Assembly: GCA_023284085.1 (NCBI GenBank) | Contig: JAKVHY010000005.1 | Coordinates: 124,001 to 188,000 of the forward strand | Reading direction: 5' to 3' | Source of the DNA: Shewanella benthica | Lineage (GTDB): Bacteria; Pseudomonadota; Gammaproteobacteria; Enterobacterales; Shewanellaceae | DNA: 64,000 bases | In this document: positions 19,435-28,845 of the stretch, piece after piece | How the letters are laid out: each line of letters starts with the position of its first letter | Numbering within the stretch: the first letter of the stretch is position 1 | Notes under the pieces: model-generated | What the model was told of the DNA's origin: nothing | Seen by the model: the letters and a program-made list of their open reading frames with translations, nothing else | Databases searched by the model: none | Translations under genes and position numbers: made by a program

Positions 19435-19457
19435 AATGTGCTGTTTTTCAGCACATT
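19435..19457. promoter_or_regulatory. Inverted repeat in the xapA-xapR intergenic region
   Basis: AATGTGCTG and CAGCACATT are perfect 9-bp arms around TTTTT, lying between the divergent genes. Position and symmetry suit a regulator binding site, possibly for XapR. It is not a clear T-N11-A LysR box, and binding is unproven. Confidence 0.5.
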
Positions 19458-19560
19458 CTCAAATACTGTAATGCAAAGAGTTAATACTGTTATTTAATAC
19501 ATTGATAGAATGTGTTGTTGATGAAATTTGACTCAATGAAGTGCTAGTTAGCGCAATTTA

Positions 19561-20529
19561 ATGGGTGATATATTTTTGAATAAAGACCAGGTTGATATGC
19601 TACTCGATCTTAAAAGCCTCTATTGGGCTGAACGCTTAAGCATGAAAATGCTTAGATACTTTTATGTAGCGAGCCATAGTCAAAACTTAACTCAAGCCGC
19701 TGAGCGTCTGCATATTTCAAAGTCGCCACTGAGCGCTCAGATGCGAGAACTTGAAGCTATTTTAAGTGTTGAATTGTTTAACCGTGAACAACGGAGTATT
19801 CAATTGACCGCTGCTGGAGTTCTACTACGCCAAGAGTGCCAGTCCATTTTTGAAGTTATCGAACGTTCAGTTAATAAAGTGACCCAATTTGAACGAGAAA
19901 CTCAAGGTCACTTGCGTTTTGGGATTGTCAGTTCGATTTTTTGGGCTGGTTTCGGATATGCTTGTCGGCAATTAAAGAAACAATACCCTAAGATTCAGTT
20001 TGAGTTTATTGAGCTGTCGCCACAGCGGCAAAAAGTGGCTCTGTTTAATAATGAAATTGACATTGGTTTTGTACGTTATGCCGACACCCTTAATATCACG
20101 CCGTTAGAGTCCAGTAATCTTTATTGTGAGTCGATGTCGATTGCACTGCCAGACAAACATAGACTCAGTGGTCGAAAGCAACTTTGTTTATCAGACCTTG
20201 CTAATGAGCAGTTTGTCATGATGAGCCAGAAAAACTCAGCTTCGGCTCTATTAGTGGTGGAACACTGCATAAAAGAAGGCTTTATTCCCCATATTGTTCA
20301 GGAAGTTGTCGAGCCGATGACCTTAATGAATGTGATTGAAAATCATGAAGGTATATCTATTGTCCCTCATAGCTTTAGTCGACAGAGTTGGAAGCATATT
20401 CGTTTTGTTGAGCTTAAGCAGCACATTCCAGCCAATATTTGTGCTGTATACCATCCGCAAAAGATAACTGAAGATAAGCAGGCGCTCATTCAATCTTTAA
20501 ATGTCTTTATGAACGAGAGCCCCTCATAA
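19561..20529 (+). CDS. xapR: LysR-family regulator, XapR-like
   Basis: A 322-residue LysR regulator with an N-terminal winged HTH (LTQAAERLHISKSPLSAQMRELE) and a C-terminal effector domain. The core starting MKMLRYFYVAS and the segment EVVEPMTLMNVIENHEGISIV resemble E. coli XapR, which activates xapAB with xanthosine. It is divergent from xapA, supporting that role. The ATG at 19561 has no clear ribosome binding site; ATG 19597 is an alternative start. Base composition is visibly more AT-rich than the neighbouring ars genes. Confidence 0.8.
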   Translation: MGDIFLNKDQVDMLLDLKSLYWAERLSMKMLRYFYVASHSQNLTQAAERLHISKSPLSAQMRELEAILSVELFNREQRSIQLTAAGVLLRQECQSIFEVIERSVNKVTQFERETQGHLRFGIVSSIFWAGFGYACRQLKKQYPKIQFEFIELSPQRQKVALFNNEIDIGFVRYADTLNITPLESSNLYCESMSIALPDKHRLSGRKQLCLSDLANEQFVMMSQKNSASALLVVEHCIKEGFIPHIVQEVVEPMTLMNVIENHEGISIVPHSFSRQSWKHIRFVELKQHIPANICAVYHPQKITEDKQALIQSLNVFMNESPS

Positions 20530-20540
20530 TGTATGATCTT

Positions 20541-20563
20541 AATACCCGTGAGTTCCGGGTATT
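20541..20563. terminator. Hairpin between convergent xapR and the HExxH gene
   Basis: AATACCCG (20541-20548) pairs with CGGGTATT (20556-20563) around a 7-base loop, abutting the minus-strand stop. It could serve both genes; T runs are short. Confidence 0.6.
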
Positions 20564-21421
20564 TCAGATACCATTGCGTAAACGATATTGAGCCTTGGCC
20601 TGTTGATTATAGGCATCTAAAAGTGATGTATTGGCATTAGCCTCTGGGAGTTGGATTAAATTGATTTTCAGTTGTCCTTTTGCATTAAACTGACTAGCGA
20701 AAGTACCCATATTTGGCATGTCTATACGCCAGTCGGTAAGCAGGCCAATAACATGATTACCAAATTGAAACGCTTCATATTCATTCAGCAAAGTTAGAAA
20801 ATCACTAAAGGAGTATCCGCTGAGTTCGGCTTGTGCGGTAAATGCAGCTTTATACCCTCTTGCGAGTAATGATTCCTGAGAAAACCCGAGTTGAAATTGG
20901 TAAGCATGTCGGGTTTCATGAATTAAAAAGGCAAGTGGTGCATAAGTTTCCATATCTTTGAGCTTATCAGGATTAAGAAAGACCAAACCAGAACCTGGAA
21001 AACGTACGTCAAAAACAAAGTTTACTGCTCGTGTGGGGTATAAACTGTTATTAATCACCAGTTCAGGGCACACCATATCTAGTACCTGACACTCGATCTG
21101 AAACACTGAAGGCAATAACTTCATTCTTTGTTCAAATGACAAGCTTTGCCATTTTCGAAGCGAGTTAAACAACTTGTCTTCTTTTTTCAGAGCATTGAAA
21201 AAGCGGTGGGCATCTTGCTCTCTTTTATGATGAGCGTCTTTCAACCATAACTTGTTTGACTCAGTCAGAGCGAATGCGGCAGGTGCTTGTGATTGTAAAT
21301 CAGGGTTTGCATAAAACTTATCAGGATTTGCTTGTGATAAGGGTGAGAAGCTTATAAAAGCAACAGCGAGAAAAATGTTTACCCAGGCTACTTTCTTGTT
21401 CAAAAAACAATAGTTGTTCAT
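20564..21421 (-). CDS. Exported protein with HExxH motif, function unknown
   Basis: A 285-residue protein with an N-terminal signal peptide (hydrophobic VNIFLAVAFISFSPLSQA). An HETRH motif at about residue 165, in FLIHETRHAYQF, fits a zinc-metallopeptidase active site. No downstream third ligand is obvious to me, so catalysis is unproven. The region after it is rich in aromatic residues (YSFSDFLTLLNEYEAFQFG). I do not recognise a named family. Convergent with xapR, no operon partner. Possible peptidase or a domain that only keeps the helix. Confidence 0.65.
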   Translation of the reverse strand: MNNYCFLNKKVAWVNIFLAVAFISFSPLSQANPDKFYANPDLQSQAPAAFALTESNKLWLKDAHHKREQDAHRFFNALKKEDKLFNSLRKWQSLSFEQRMKLLPSVFQIECQVLDMVCPELVINNSLYPTRAVNFVFDVRFPGSGLVFLNPDKLKDMETYAPLAFLIHETRHAYQFQLGFSQESLLARGYKAAFTAQAELSGYSFSDFLTLLNEYEAFQFGNHVIGLLTDWRIDMPNMGTFASQFNAKGQLKINLIQLPEANANTSLLDAYNQQAKAQYRLRNGI

Positions 21422-21794
21422 TACACTGCCGACGTTGGTGAATTTAAAGTATCTATAAATTTTACGTTAATTTCTTTTATTAAAAAACCAAACATAAAGT
21501 AAGACCGCCATTGTTTACATCTATTGCAGTGCTTCTTATGAATGAGCATCTAAGGGTATACTCTACCTTGGTTACTTCATCCTTTTAAAATCATATGGTT
21601 ATAGTGCGGTATTTGCCCATCGACCATTCGTAACAGTTTGTGGAGAAAGCAAATAAATTAGCTCAGACAAAGGTTAATGGCATGTCTTCGAACCTTTTTT
21701 CAAAAAAACGCAGGCGAGCACGACGATAAAATGAGCAATGGCAATCTTTGTCTATAAATACTAAGACGTTATCAAGCTAGGGAAGGTTTGGCAC
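21422..21794. other. Intergenic stretch with a terminator-like hairpin
   Basis: No gene seen between the HExxH gene and the DUF3465 gene, which are divergent. AAAGGTT (21669-21675) and AACCTTTTTT (21691-21700) could form a hairpin followed by T residues on the plus strand. No recognisable transcript lies before it. The promoters of both flanking genes must be here. Confidence 0.4.
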
Positions 21795-22190
21795 ATGAGA
21801 AAATTATCAATATCAATTTTAGTTGTTTTTGCTTTATTGCAATGGGTAAATATTGCCGAAGCAATAACTTTAAAAGAGGCTTATGAAAGCCAAAAAAGTA
21901 ATGTTCAAGTAAAAGGTAAGGGTACCGTTATTCGTATATTAACAGACGATAATAATGGCTCACGTCATCAAAAATTCATTCTTAAATTAGCTTTAGATCA
22001 GACTATCTTGATTGCTCATAATATTGACCTTGCACCAAGAGTCAGCTCTATTGCACAAGGTGATCTTGTTCAATTTTATGGTGTATATGAATGGAATAAT
22101 AAAGGTGGTGTAGTACATTGGACTCATCGAGATCCAAATAATAATCATATAAATGGCTGGCTAAAGCATAAAGGTCATGTGTACCAATAA
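21795..22190 (+). CDS. Exported DUF3465 protein
   Basis: A 131-residue protein with a signal peptide cleaved near IAEA (residues ~20-23). The mature part has the DUF3465 pattern: VKGKGTVIRIL, HNIDLAPRV, GDLVQFYGVYEWNNKGGVVHWTH and a C-terminal NGWLKHKG. The domain is a small beta-rich, probably OB-like fold of unknown function. AGGGAAGG precedes the ATG. Stands alone. Confidence 0.85.
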   Translation: MRKLSISILVVFALLQWVNIAEAITLKEAYESQKSNVQVKGKGTVIRILTDDNNGSRHQKFILKLALDQTILIAHNIDLAPRVSSIAQGDLVQFYGVYEWNNKGGVVHWTHRDPNNNHINGWLKHKGHVYQ

Positions 22191-22695
22191 TGTTATAACT
22201 TATTAATAAATAAGGGCGTTGGGGGGACTCTTCATAATTGAGGCATCCTCGCACAGTGAACTGTCTTAATATATCAAGCATTGCACAGTGTCGATGTTGC
22301 TCTGTGATCTTGCTGTTTTCCCGCTTACTAATTTCCTTTCCCAGTCTTACGATCGATAGTACAGGCGCACGGCAGGTGATAGGTTAAAATGAAGTGTGGT
22401 GATTAAATTCATTGGCCAATATCAAAACTGTTAGATGAAATAACCTAGATATTTGTAAACTTTTTATTTGGGAACTCATAACCCTGCTCAATGAACCCAA
22501 AAAGATATTTGAATTAAACTTGTTATCCGACAAGTTACCGTATTCTGAAGTGTAAAACTATTCATTAATACTTTCCCCCTGGACCCTTTCCAAACCTTGA
22601 CTATTCGTTGTACTCTGGGGCGCAATCAAAAATATTAGCCACAGAGCTAAACGCAAAAAACATAAAAATAATCAGCAAGAATTGAAGAGGTTTGA
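22191..22695. other. Long upstream region of the symporter gene, nothing identified
   Basis: Over 500 bases without a credible gene. I looked for a glycine riboswitch, which precedes this transporter family in some Vibrionaceae, and did not find its conserved core. Promoter elements for the symporter gene are presumably in the last 150 bases. Confidence 0.5.
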
Positions 22696-24069
22696 ATGGA
22701 AGGAATAACTGAATTTGTCAGTATGATCAATGGCTTTGTGTGGGGTGTCCCCATGCTGGTCATGATCTTAGGTGTTGGTCTGTTTCTCTCCGTAGGTTTG
22801 AAACTGATGCCAATTTTAAAATTGGGAACAGGCTTTAAACTGCTCTGGTCTGGTCGGATCCCTGATAAAGATAAGTCGATGAAAGGGGAAATTAGCCCTT
22901 TCAATGCATTAATGACTTCGCTTTCAGCAACAATTGGTACGGGTAATATTGCCGGTGTTGCTACAGCTATCTTTATTGGTGGTCCGGGTGCGTTATTCTG
23001 GATGTGGTGTACGGCGCTGGTGGGTATGGCGACTAAGTTTGCCGAGGCAGTACTTGCGGTAAAGTACCGTGAAGTCGATGCAAACGGCAACCACATCGGT
23101 GGCCCTATGTACTACATCAAGAATGGACTCAGCAGCAAGTGGGCCTGGTTAGGTACCGCATTTGCTCTGTTCGGTTCTTTTGCCGGTTTCGGTATCGGTA
23201 ACACGGTACAGTCAAATTCGGTAGCCGATGCCCTAAGCAGTAACTTCGGTGTGCCGACTTGGGTAACAGGTATTGTATTGATGGTGCTAGTCGGTGCTGT
23301 ACTGATGGGCGGGATCAAGCGTATCGCAGATGTGGCAGGTAAGCTGGTACCACTCATGACCCTGTTCTATATCGCCGCGGGTCTTGCCGTATTAGTGGTT
23401 CATGCCGCCGAGATTCCGGATGCTATAGCGTTAATTTTTCATAGTGCATTTAACCCGGTTGCGGCTCAAGGTGGCTTCGCCGGTGCAGCGGTATGGGCAG
23501 CGATTCGTTTCGGTGTGGCACGAGGCATCTTCTCCAATGAAGCTGGCCTAGGTAGTGCACCGATTGCTCATGCTTCGGCTCAGACTAATAACCCGGTCGC
23601 TCAAGGTTTGGTTGCCATGTTGGGTACCTTTATCGATACCTTAATCGTCTGTTCAATCACAGGCCTGGCAATCATAGTATCGGGGGCCTGGACATCGGGT
23701 GAGAATGGCGCGGCGATGACGTCCTTGGCATTCTCATCGGCGCTGCCTATGGGTAACTATATTGTGGCAATTGCCCTGTCTGTGTTCGCCTTCACTACCA
23801 TCTTAGGTTGGAGTGTGTATAGCGAGAAGTGCGTGCAGTATCTATTTGGCGTGAAGGCGGTGAAGCCTTTCAGAATTCTATGGATTCTGGTGGTGCCATT
23901 AGGTGCGGTTAGTTCACTGGATTTCATCTGGTTACTGGCCGATACGCTCAATGCCATGATGGCGATTCCAAACCTTATCGCTCTGGCATTACTCAGTCCG
24001 GTAGTGTTTAAACTGACGCGGGAATACTTTATTAAGAAGCGCGAAGAAGAGGCGGCTGCTAAGGTTTAA
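22696..24069 (+). CDS. Na+:alanine/glycine symporter (AGCS family)
   Basis: A 457-residue inner-membrane symporter with about 11 helices. AGCS signatures include SLSATIGTGNIAGVATAIFIGGPGALFWMW, shown here as ATIGTGNIAGVATAIFIGGP, and RFGVARGIFSNEAGLGSAPI. It imports alanine or glycine with sodium ions. Starts at ATG 22696 with AAGAGG upstream. Monocistronic, with a strong terminator behind it. Confidence 0.92.
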   Translation: MEGITEFVSMINGFVWGVPMLVMILGVGLFLSVGLKLMPILKLGTGFKLLWSGRIPDKDKSMKGEISPFNALMTSLSATIGTGNIAGVATAIFIGGPGALFWMWCTALVGMATKFAEAVLAVKYREVDANGNHIGGPMYYIKNGLSSKWAWLGTAFALFGSFAGFGIGNTVQSNSVADALSSNFGVPTWVTGIVLMVLVGAVLMGGIKRIADVAGKLVPLMTLFYIAAGLAVLVVHAAEIPDAIALIFHSAFNPVAAQGGFAGAAVWAAIRFGVARGIFSNEAGLGSAPIAHASAQTNNPVAQGLVAMLGTFIDTLIVCSITGLAIIVSGAWTSGENGAAMTSLAFSSALPMGNYIVAIALSVFAFTTILGWSVYSEKCVQYLFGVKAVKPFRILWILVVPLGAVSSLDFIWLLADTLNAMMAIPNLIALALLSPVVFKLTREYFIKKREEEAAAKV

Positions 24070-24097
24070 TCTATAATCGCGACATAATCGAAAATTT

Positions 24098-24121
24098 AAA
24101 GCGCCGAGAGGCGCTTTTTTA
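24098..24121 (+). terminator. Rho-independent terminator of the symporter gene
   Basis: AAAGCGCC (24098-24105), GAGA loop, GGCGCTTT (24110-24117) and a T run form a classic intrinsic terminator 29 bases after the stop. Confidence 0.9.
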
Positions 24122-24159
24122 TTGTCTGTGATTTCAGATCCAGTTTATAACGATAGGAA

Positions 24160-25263
24160 TCAATCCAGGCGCTTATTGAATCTCAGTGAGGCGATGATGA
24201 TGCCGATTATGGTAAAGCCGACCAGCCAGAGGGCATCGAAACTCATGTCGCTTATCTCTCCGCCTCTGAGCACCACTGCGCGAATGATGCGCATGAAATG
24301 AGTTGCTGGAAGAAGTTCGGCAAGCCACTGAGCAGGTTTGGGCATAGCCTCGAAGGGGAACATAAACCCTGACAGCAATATGGTGGGCAAGATAATAAAT
24401 ATGGTCATCTGCATTGCCTGAAGCTGAGTTTTAGCTATGGTTGAGATGATCAGTCCCAGGGTGAGACTCGCGGCGATAAACAATAAAGTGCCTAGTAGCA
24501 ACTGAGCGATATCACCATTGATCGGCACATCGAAGATGAGATGGCCCAGGCCGAGAATGATGGCCATCTGGATCAGGCCGACGAAAATGTAGGGTAATAT
24601 TTTACCTAACATTAATTCCAGAGGCTTGATTGGCGTGGTGATCAGCAGCTCCAAATTACCTTTCTCACGTTCACGGACTATGGCGGCCGAGGTAAACAAG
24701 ATCATGGTCATGGTCAAGATCACCGCGATAAGCCCGGGAATAATATTGACCGCAGACCTCCGCTCAGGATTATAAAAAAGTGCCACTTCAAATGTCGGTG
24801 CCTGTTTTGCGGCTATGCTGGTGATCTGATCCAGAGGCATGTTGCGCAGTTGCATGATTGCGCCGGCTATCATGGTGTCCGAGCCATCCACTAACCATTG
24901 CCCTAAGGTTTCCTTGTTGGCCAGCTTCTCGGTTAAGTTTGGCGGCAGGATGAGGGCGGCTCTGATCTCGCCGCGGGTAATAGCGGCTTCGGCCTCACCG
25001 CTGGTTTTGTAATAGGCCTCGACAGATACGACCTGAGTCACTTTAATTGCCTCGACTATCCAGCGACCCGCGGCGGAGTCACTCTGATCGACGATAGCAA
25101 CGGGCACGTCTCTTACGTCTGTGTTGATGGCATAACCAAACAGCAGCAGTTGGATCAGAGGGATCATTACCACCATGGCAAAAGTAATGCGATCTCTCTT
25201 AAGCTGCCTTATCTCTTTTTTAGTTATCGCCATGGTTCTTCGAAAGCTGTTAATCATCGACAT
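24160..25263 (-). CDS. ABC-2 type transporter permease
   Basis: A 367-residue permease of the YhhJ/YbhR type. It has an N-terminal basic segment and helix (FAMVVMIPLIQLLLFGYAIN), a periplasmic domain and five C-terminal helices. EREKGNLELLITTPIKPLELMLGK is the usual cytoplasmic coupling region (here EREKGNLELLITTPIKP). It is the last gene of a three-gene operon with ATPase and adaptor; its ATG lies one base after the ATPase stop. One permease probably acts as a homodimer. Confidence 0.92.
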   Translation of the reverse strand: MSMINSFRRTMAITKKEIRQLKRDRITFAMVVMIPLIQLLLFGYAINTDVRDVPVAIVDQSDSAAGRWIVEAIKVTQVVSVEAYYKTSGEAEAAITRGEIRAALILPPNLTEKLANKETLGQWLVDGSDTMIAGAIMQLRNMPLDQITSIAAKQAPTFEVALFYNPERRSAVNIIPGLIAVILTMTMILFTSAAIVREREKGNLELLITTPIKPLELMLGKILPYIFVGLIQMAIILGLGHLIFDVPINGDIAQLLLGTLLFIAASLTLGLIISTIAKTQLQAMQMTIFIILPTILLSGFMFPFEAMPKPAQWLAELLPATHFMRIIRAVVLRGGEISDMSFDALWLVGFTIIGIIIASLRFNKRLD

Positions 25264-25264
25264 A

Positions 25265-26224
25265 TTAACCGATCTCCAAGGCGGATGACTGCTCAGTGAC
25301 AGTCACAAAGACATCTTCGAGATTTGGAGGCGTTAAGTGTATTTCAGATTGTTCCAGTGTAGGCAGAGCCTGTTTTAGCCAGATATCGGGTTGGTTAACC
25401 TTGTCATCTATCAGCACTCGTAAGCGCGCCCCTATTTGGGCTGCCGATCTTACCTCGCTAAATTCGAGTAACTCATCTTTTACTTGTCTCAGGTTTGGGT
25501 GAGTGAGTTCGAGCACATTCACCCCCATATTCTCCATCAAAGCTTTTGGACTGTCGTCGGCGAGTATAAAGCCCTGATCCATAATCGCCAGGCTATGGCA
25601 ACGCTCGGCTTCATCCATATAGTGAGTGGTCACTAAGATACTGGTTCCCGCCTCAGAAAGATCGAACAGCTGCTCCCAAAAATTACGCCGACTCTGTGGA
25701 TCCACGGCCGATGTCGGCTCATCAAGAAACAAGAGTTCAGGGTCATTGAGGCAAGCGCAGGCAAGAGACAGGCGTTGTTTCTGACCGCCACTCAAGGTGC
25801 CGGCAAACTGTTTAGCCAGTTTTGTTAGTTGGTAGGTGCTGATGAGCTGTTCTATTTTACGTTTGCTCTCGTTGGGAGATAAGCAGTAGATCTGCGCAAT
25901 AAACTCCAGGTTTTCTTTGACCGTGAGGTCGTCATACAGCGAGAATTTCTGTGTCATATAACCTATACGTAGCTTGAGTGCTTCAGCCTGTTTGGGGATA
26001 GACATACCCAGTACACTTATCTCACCGGCGGTAGGGGTCAGTAGCCCAGTTAACATACGTATGGTGGTGGACTTGCCGCAGCCATTGGGCCCGAGGAAAC
26101 CATAAATCTGACCCTTGGGTACGCGAAGGTTAAGATTTGATACCGCGGCGAGCATGCCAAACATCTTGCTCAGGCCTCGGGCATCGATGGCGAGTTCATG
26201 GTCGTGTGTGTCACTGCTGTTCAT
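25265..26224 (-). CDS. ABC transporter ATP-binding protein
   Basis: A 319-residue single-domain ATPase powering the adjacent permease. Walker A GPNGCGKST (residues ~45-53), Q-loop YMTQKFSLYDDL, signature LSGGQKQRL and Walker B LLFLDEPTSAVD are all intact, with the switch His in VTTHYMDEAE. The C-terminal ~90 residues are the extension common in ABC-2 exporters. It overlaps the adaptor gene by four bases (ATGA). Confidence 0.95.
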   Translation of the reverse strand: MNSSDTHDHELAIDARGLSKMFGMLAAVSNLNLRVPKGQIYGFLGPNGCGKSTTIRMLTGLLTPTAGEISVLGMSIPKQAEALKLRIGYMTQKFSLYDDLTVKENLEFIAQIYCLSPNESKRKIEQLISTYQLTKLAKQFAGTLSGGQKQRLSLACACLNDPELLFLDEPTSAVDPQSRRNFWEQLFDLSEAGTSILVTTHYMDEAERCHSLAIMDQGFILADDSPKALMENMGVNVLELTHPNLRQVKDELLEFSEVRSAAQIGARLRVLIDDKVNQPDIWLKQALPTLEQSEIHLTPPNLEDVFVTVTEQSSALEIG

Positions 26225-27162
26225 GGCAGGTCCACCTGAGAGGGGATACCCGTAGGCAAGTTATCGGCATTTGGACCAAGATCTATCTCGGCGAGGTAGA
26301 CCAGGCGGGCCCTGTCTCTTTGATTGAGTGCATAGTAAGGGGTAAATGCGGGTTCCTTATTCAGACGGCGTAGAGTGCCGATGAAGGCCTTGTCTATACC
26401 GTCTACCCGTACGTTAAGCTTCTGACCTATGGTGAGCTTGGCCATATAGGTTTCGGGTATGTAGACGCGTGCATAGGGAGCGTTGTCGGCCTGAATCGCG
26501 ACTATGACAGCATTTGGTGGCACGCGCTCGCCAAGGTTAAAGGGCAAGCTGTCGAGCCGTCCGCTACGGGTAGCGACCACGCTTAAGTCATCTAATGTCT
26601 GCTGTTCCAGTGAGTGGCTGGCAATATTGGCATCTAACGCAGCCTTGGCCTGATTGATATCCTCTTCACGGACGCCGGCAATAAACTTGCTGAGGTTTTC
26701 CTGAGCTGCGGTTAATTCGGCTCGCGCCTGATCTCTGCCGGCCTTCGCCTTGTCTTGGCTTGCTTGACTGGTCAGGTTTTGCTTCAACAGGCTAGATGTG
26801 CGTTTTAAGTTCTGTTCGGCTTCTAATAATGCCGCCTTAGTACGGGCGACATTGGCCTGAGCTGTGGCGATATCTTCGGGTCGTTCGCCATTGGTTAAGC
26901 GTAACAGATAGGCTTGGGCCTTATTGACCTCGGCTTTGGCGATGGCGACTCTTGATTCTTGCTTGCGGGTATCGAATTGAACCAGTAAATCACCTTTTTG
27001 CACCAGACTGCCCTCGGACAGGGGCAATGCGGTAATAATTTCACTCGCCGTGGCTCGAAGCAGTACACGATCCCGCTCTAAGGTGCCTAATGCCTGGTTG
27101 GGCATGTCTCCCTGACAGGCGGTTAATAATGCGAGCATAGCGATTAACAGGATTTGCTTCAT
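26221..27162 (-). CDS. HlyD-family adaptor lipoprotein
   Basis: A 313-residue periplasmic adaptor. The N-terminus MKQILLIAMLALLTACQGD has a lipobox (LTAC), so it is probably lipid-anchored. A lipoyl half (ITALPLSEGSLVQKGDLLVQFD) precedes an alpha-helical hairpin of Ala/Gln/Lys-rich repeats, with the second lipoyl half near VVATRSGRLDSLPFNLGERV (here shortened). First gene of the adaptor-ATPase-permease operon, resembling YbhG-F-S or YhiI-RbbA-YhhJ systems. No outer-membrane partner is encoded beside it, so it may use a shared TolC. Substrate unknown. Confidence 0.9.
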   Translation of the reverse strand: MKQILLIAMLALLTACQGDMPNQALGTLERDRVLLRATASEIITALPLSEGSLVQKGDLLVQFDTRKQESRVAIAKAEVNKAQAYLLRLTNGERPEDIATAQANVARTKAALLEAEQNLKRTSSLLKQNLTSQASQDKAKAGRDQARAELTAAQENLSKFIAGVREEDINQAKAALDANIASHSLEQQTLDDLSVVATRSGRLDSLPFNLGERVPPNAVIVAIQADNAPYARVYIPETYMAKLTIGQKLNVRVDGIDKAFIGTLRRLNKEPAFTPYYALNQRDRARLVYLAEIDLGPNADNLPTGIPSQVDLP

Positions 27163-27321
27163 CTGTTCTATTCCTTGATTAGAGCTTAGCCTTATCTAGC
27201 CATAATGGAATGCACAGAAATAGAGATCAATCGCTTTATTAATTAAGTTGTAAAAAGAGGGGGGTAAGGGGATTGCTAGTGAGAAATACTCAAATGGTTT
27301 CATTCGAGTATTCATTTAACA

Positions 27322-27495
27322 TTAATAAAAGTCTCCACCCATGGCGCTTTTAAGTTCTGCTTCGGCGAGTAACTCTTCTAAACGTTTTTTCACTTCTCGT
27401 CTGTGTTGCAGTTCATCTGCCGCTTCAGGGTTTCTTGGTGAGGTGAAGGCTTCTATCTCTCTATCGTTGGGCACAAGTTCAATAATCTGAGCCAT
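27322..27495 (-). CDS. Small 57-residue charged protein
   Basis: ATG at 27495 preceded by AGGAG with good spacing; stop TAA at 27322. The product is highly charged, with DEL-QHRREVKKRLEELLAEAELK forming a probable amphipathic helix and ending GGDFY. No signal peptide or membrane segment. It may belong to a small conserved gammaproteobacterial family, but I cannot name it. The ribosome binding site and residue composition make it a real gene candidate. Not in an operon with the transporter, 159 bases away. Confidence 0.7.
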   Translation of the reverse strand: MAQIIELVPNDREIEAFTSPRNPEAADELQHRREVKKRLEELLAEAELKSAMGGDFY

Positions 27496-27894
27496 AACGA
27501 ACTCCTATATTTAAAAAAATCTATGGCCGGTGAATCTATGAGCCAGAGAAAAATGAGACTGACAAAGTGTCAGGAACTTAGTAAAAAAGCGCTTTAGCTT
27601 AGGATGTTAACTCTGTTGAGTTGGAAGTATCCTGCTTCATATTAGTAAGCGCTGATAAGAAAGATATCAGTCTATTCGGAGGGAAAGTGAGATCTATTTA
27701 ACATTATTTACAGATAATAAAAATTAATGCTTAGTGGGGGGAGACTGAGAGTGAAGATGATTTAATTTCATTCTAACCAATGGGTTAATGTGTTTTATGA
27801 ACTAGGCTATCGCCGAGAAAACGATAACCTAGTAGGTTCTGGATCACAAATTTAGCAAACTCTAACCTAACTTAGCACTAGGCTAGAGATTTTA
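27496..27894. other. Intergenic region, nothing identified
   Basis: About 400 bases between the 57-residue gene and the TorF-like gene. It holds the small gene's promoter. No coding frame or clear terminator was seen. Confidence 0.5.
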
Positions 27895-28587
27895 TTAAAG
27901 GTCGAAACTGTAGCTGTAACCTAAGACAACTTTTGGATCATCATCCTTTAGGTCGGTATCGCTCAAGCTGAAAGAGATGGATCCAAAACCTGTCTCTTTA
28001 TTGAGTGAGACCGAGTAATCGGCATAATTGTTGGTGCCGAACCAAGAAGTGACAATATCACCGCTGGAGTAGCCATAGTGTGCCGATATGGATAGGGTCT
28101 CGGACAAGGGAAAGCTGACTCCGGCGTCTATATAGCCCATATCTGTGTTGTCCAGGGACTCACTGGCCACATCGCTGTCTGCGTTGACGACATAGGAGTA
28201 GCTAAGACTTAACCATTTCCAGCTAATTGCGGCGCTGAGCTCACCAAAATCGACGTTAGAGTCACTGTCTGGATAGGCGTAATAGAGATAACTGACATCA
28301 TAGCCAAAGTCTTCACCGAGTGATCCTGCATAGCCGGCATAAAAATCGAGTTCGTAGCTGGTGTCATCACCGAAATCGACATTGGATACCCAAGTGCCAA
28401 GATAGAGTCCGCTATCATGCTGGTAATCTAATCCTCCCTGGACAGCGACAGCATCTTGAGTCTGAGTCACACCTCGCCATAGGTAGTTTGAGGACGCGCC
28501 GATATTTCCCGAGACGGCAGCGCTTGCTGAGAAGCTGAGCAGGATGGCCGAAGCTAAAATAGAGCCAGATATTATTGCTTGTTTCAT
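27895..28587 (-). CDS. TorF-family putative porin
   Basis: An outer-membrane protein of about 230 residues with signal peptide (ASAILLSFSASAA). Typical opening of the family is NIGASSNYLWRGVTQT, followed by alternating beta strands and an aromatic C-terminus (GYSYSFDL). The ATG at 28587 has AGGGA seven bases upstream; an ATG at 28593 lies too close to that site. Function in the TorF/Gcw_chp family is poorly defined. Single gene. Confidence 0.85.
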   Translation of the reverse strand: MKQAIISGSILASAILLSFSASAAVSGNIGASSNYLWRGVTQTQDAVAVQGGLDYQHDSGLYLGTWVSNVDFGDDTSYELDFYAGYAGSLGEDFGYDVSYLYYAYPDSDSNVDFGELSAAISWKWLSLSYSYVVNADSDVASESLDNTDMGYIDAGVSFPLSETLSISAHYGYSSGDIVTSWFGTNNYADYSVSLNKETGFGSISFSLSDTDLKDDDPKVVLGYSYSFDL

Positions 28588-28807
28588 GTTCATTCCCTTT
28601 GATGGTTAGCGTGCTCACCCCTGCAGTTGAGTTGGTGTCTATTTTTAAGCAGTGGATGCGCTCAAAGGAAAGCGAGTATTGTGCCAAAAGTTAATCATTT
28701 GAATTTAAAGGTATTAAGTTATATTTAAGCGGGTTACTAGGCTAGTCTGTATGATTTTGGAGCAGGTGTGCACTTTAATCGTGCAAGGAGGAAACTCAGG
28801 CATAAAA

Positions 28808-28828
28808 AAACCTCCCTGTAGGAGGTTT
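28808..28828 (-). terminator. Rho-independent terminator of the HU gene
   Basis: On the minus strand AAACCTCC and GGAGGTTT arms around CTGTA are followed by a T run (28804-28810 as A residues on the plus strand), 17 bases after the HU stop. Confidence 0.9.
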
Positions 28829-28845
28829 CTTTAGACAGAAAAATC

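Noticed and set aside
22191..22695. Glycine riboswitch upstream of the symporter gene
   Set aside because: The conserved aptamer core was not found by eye.
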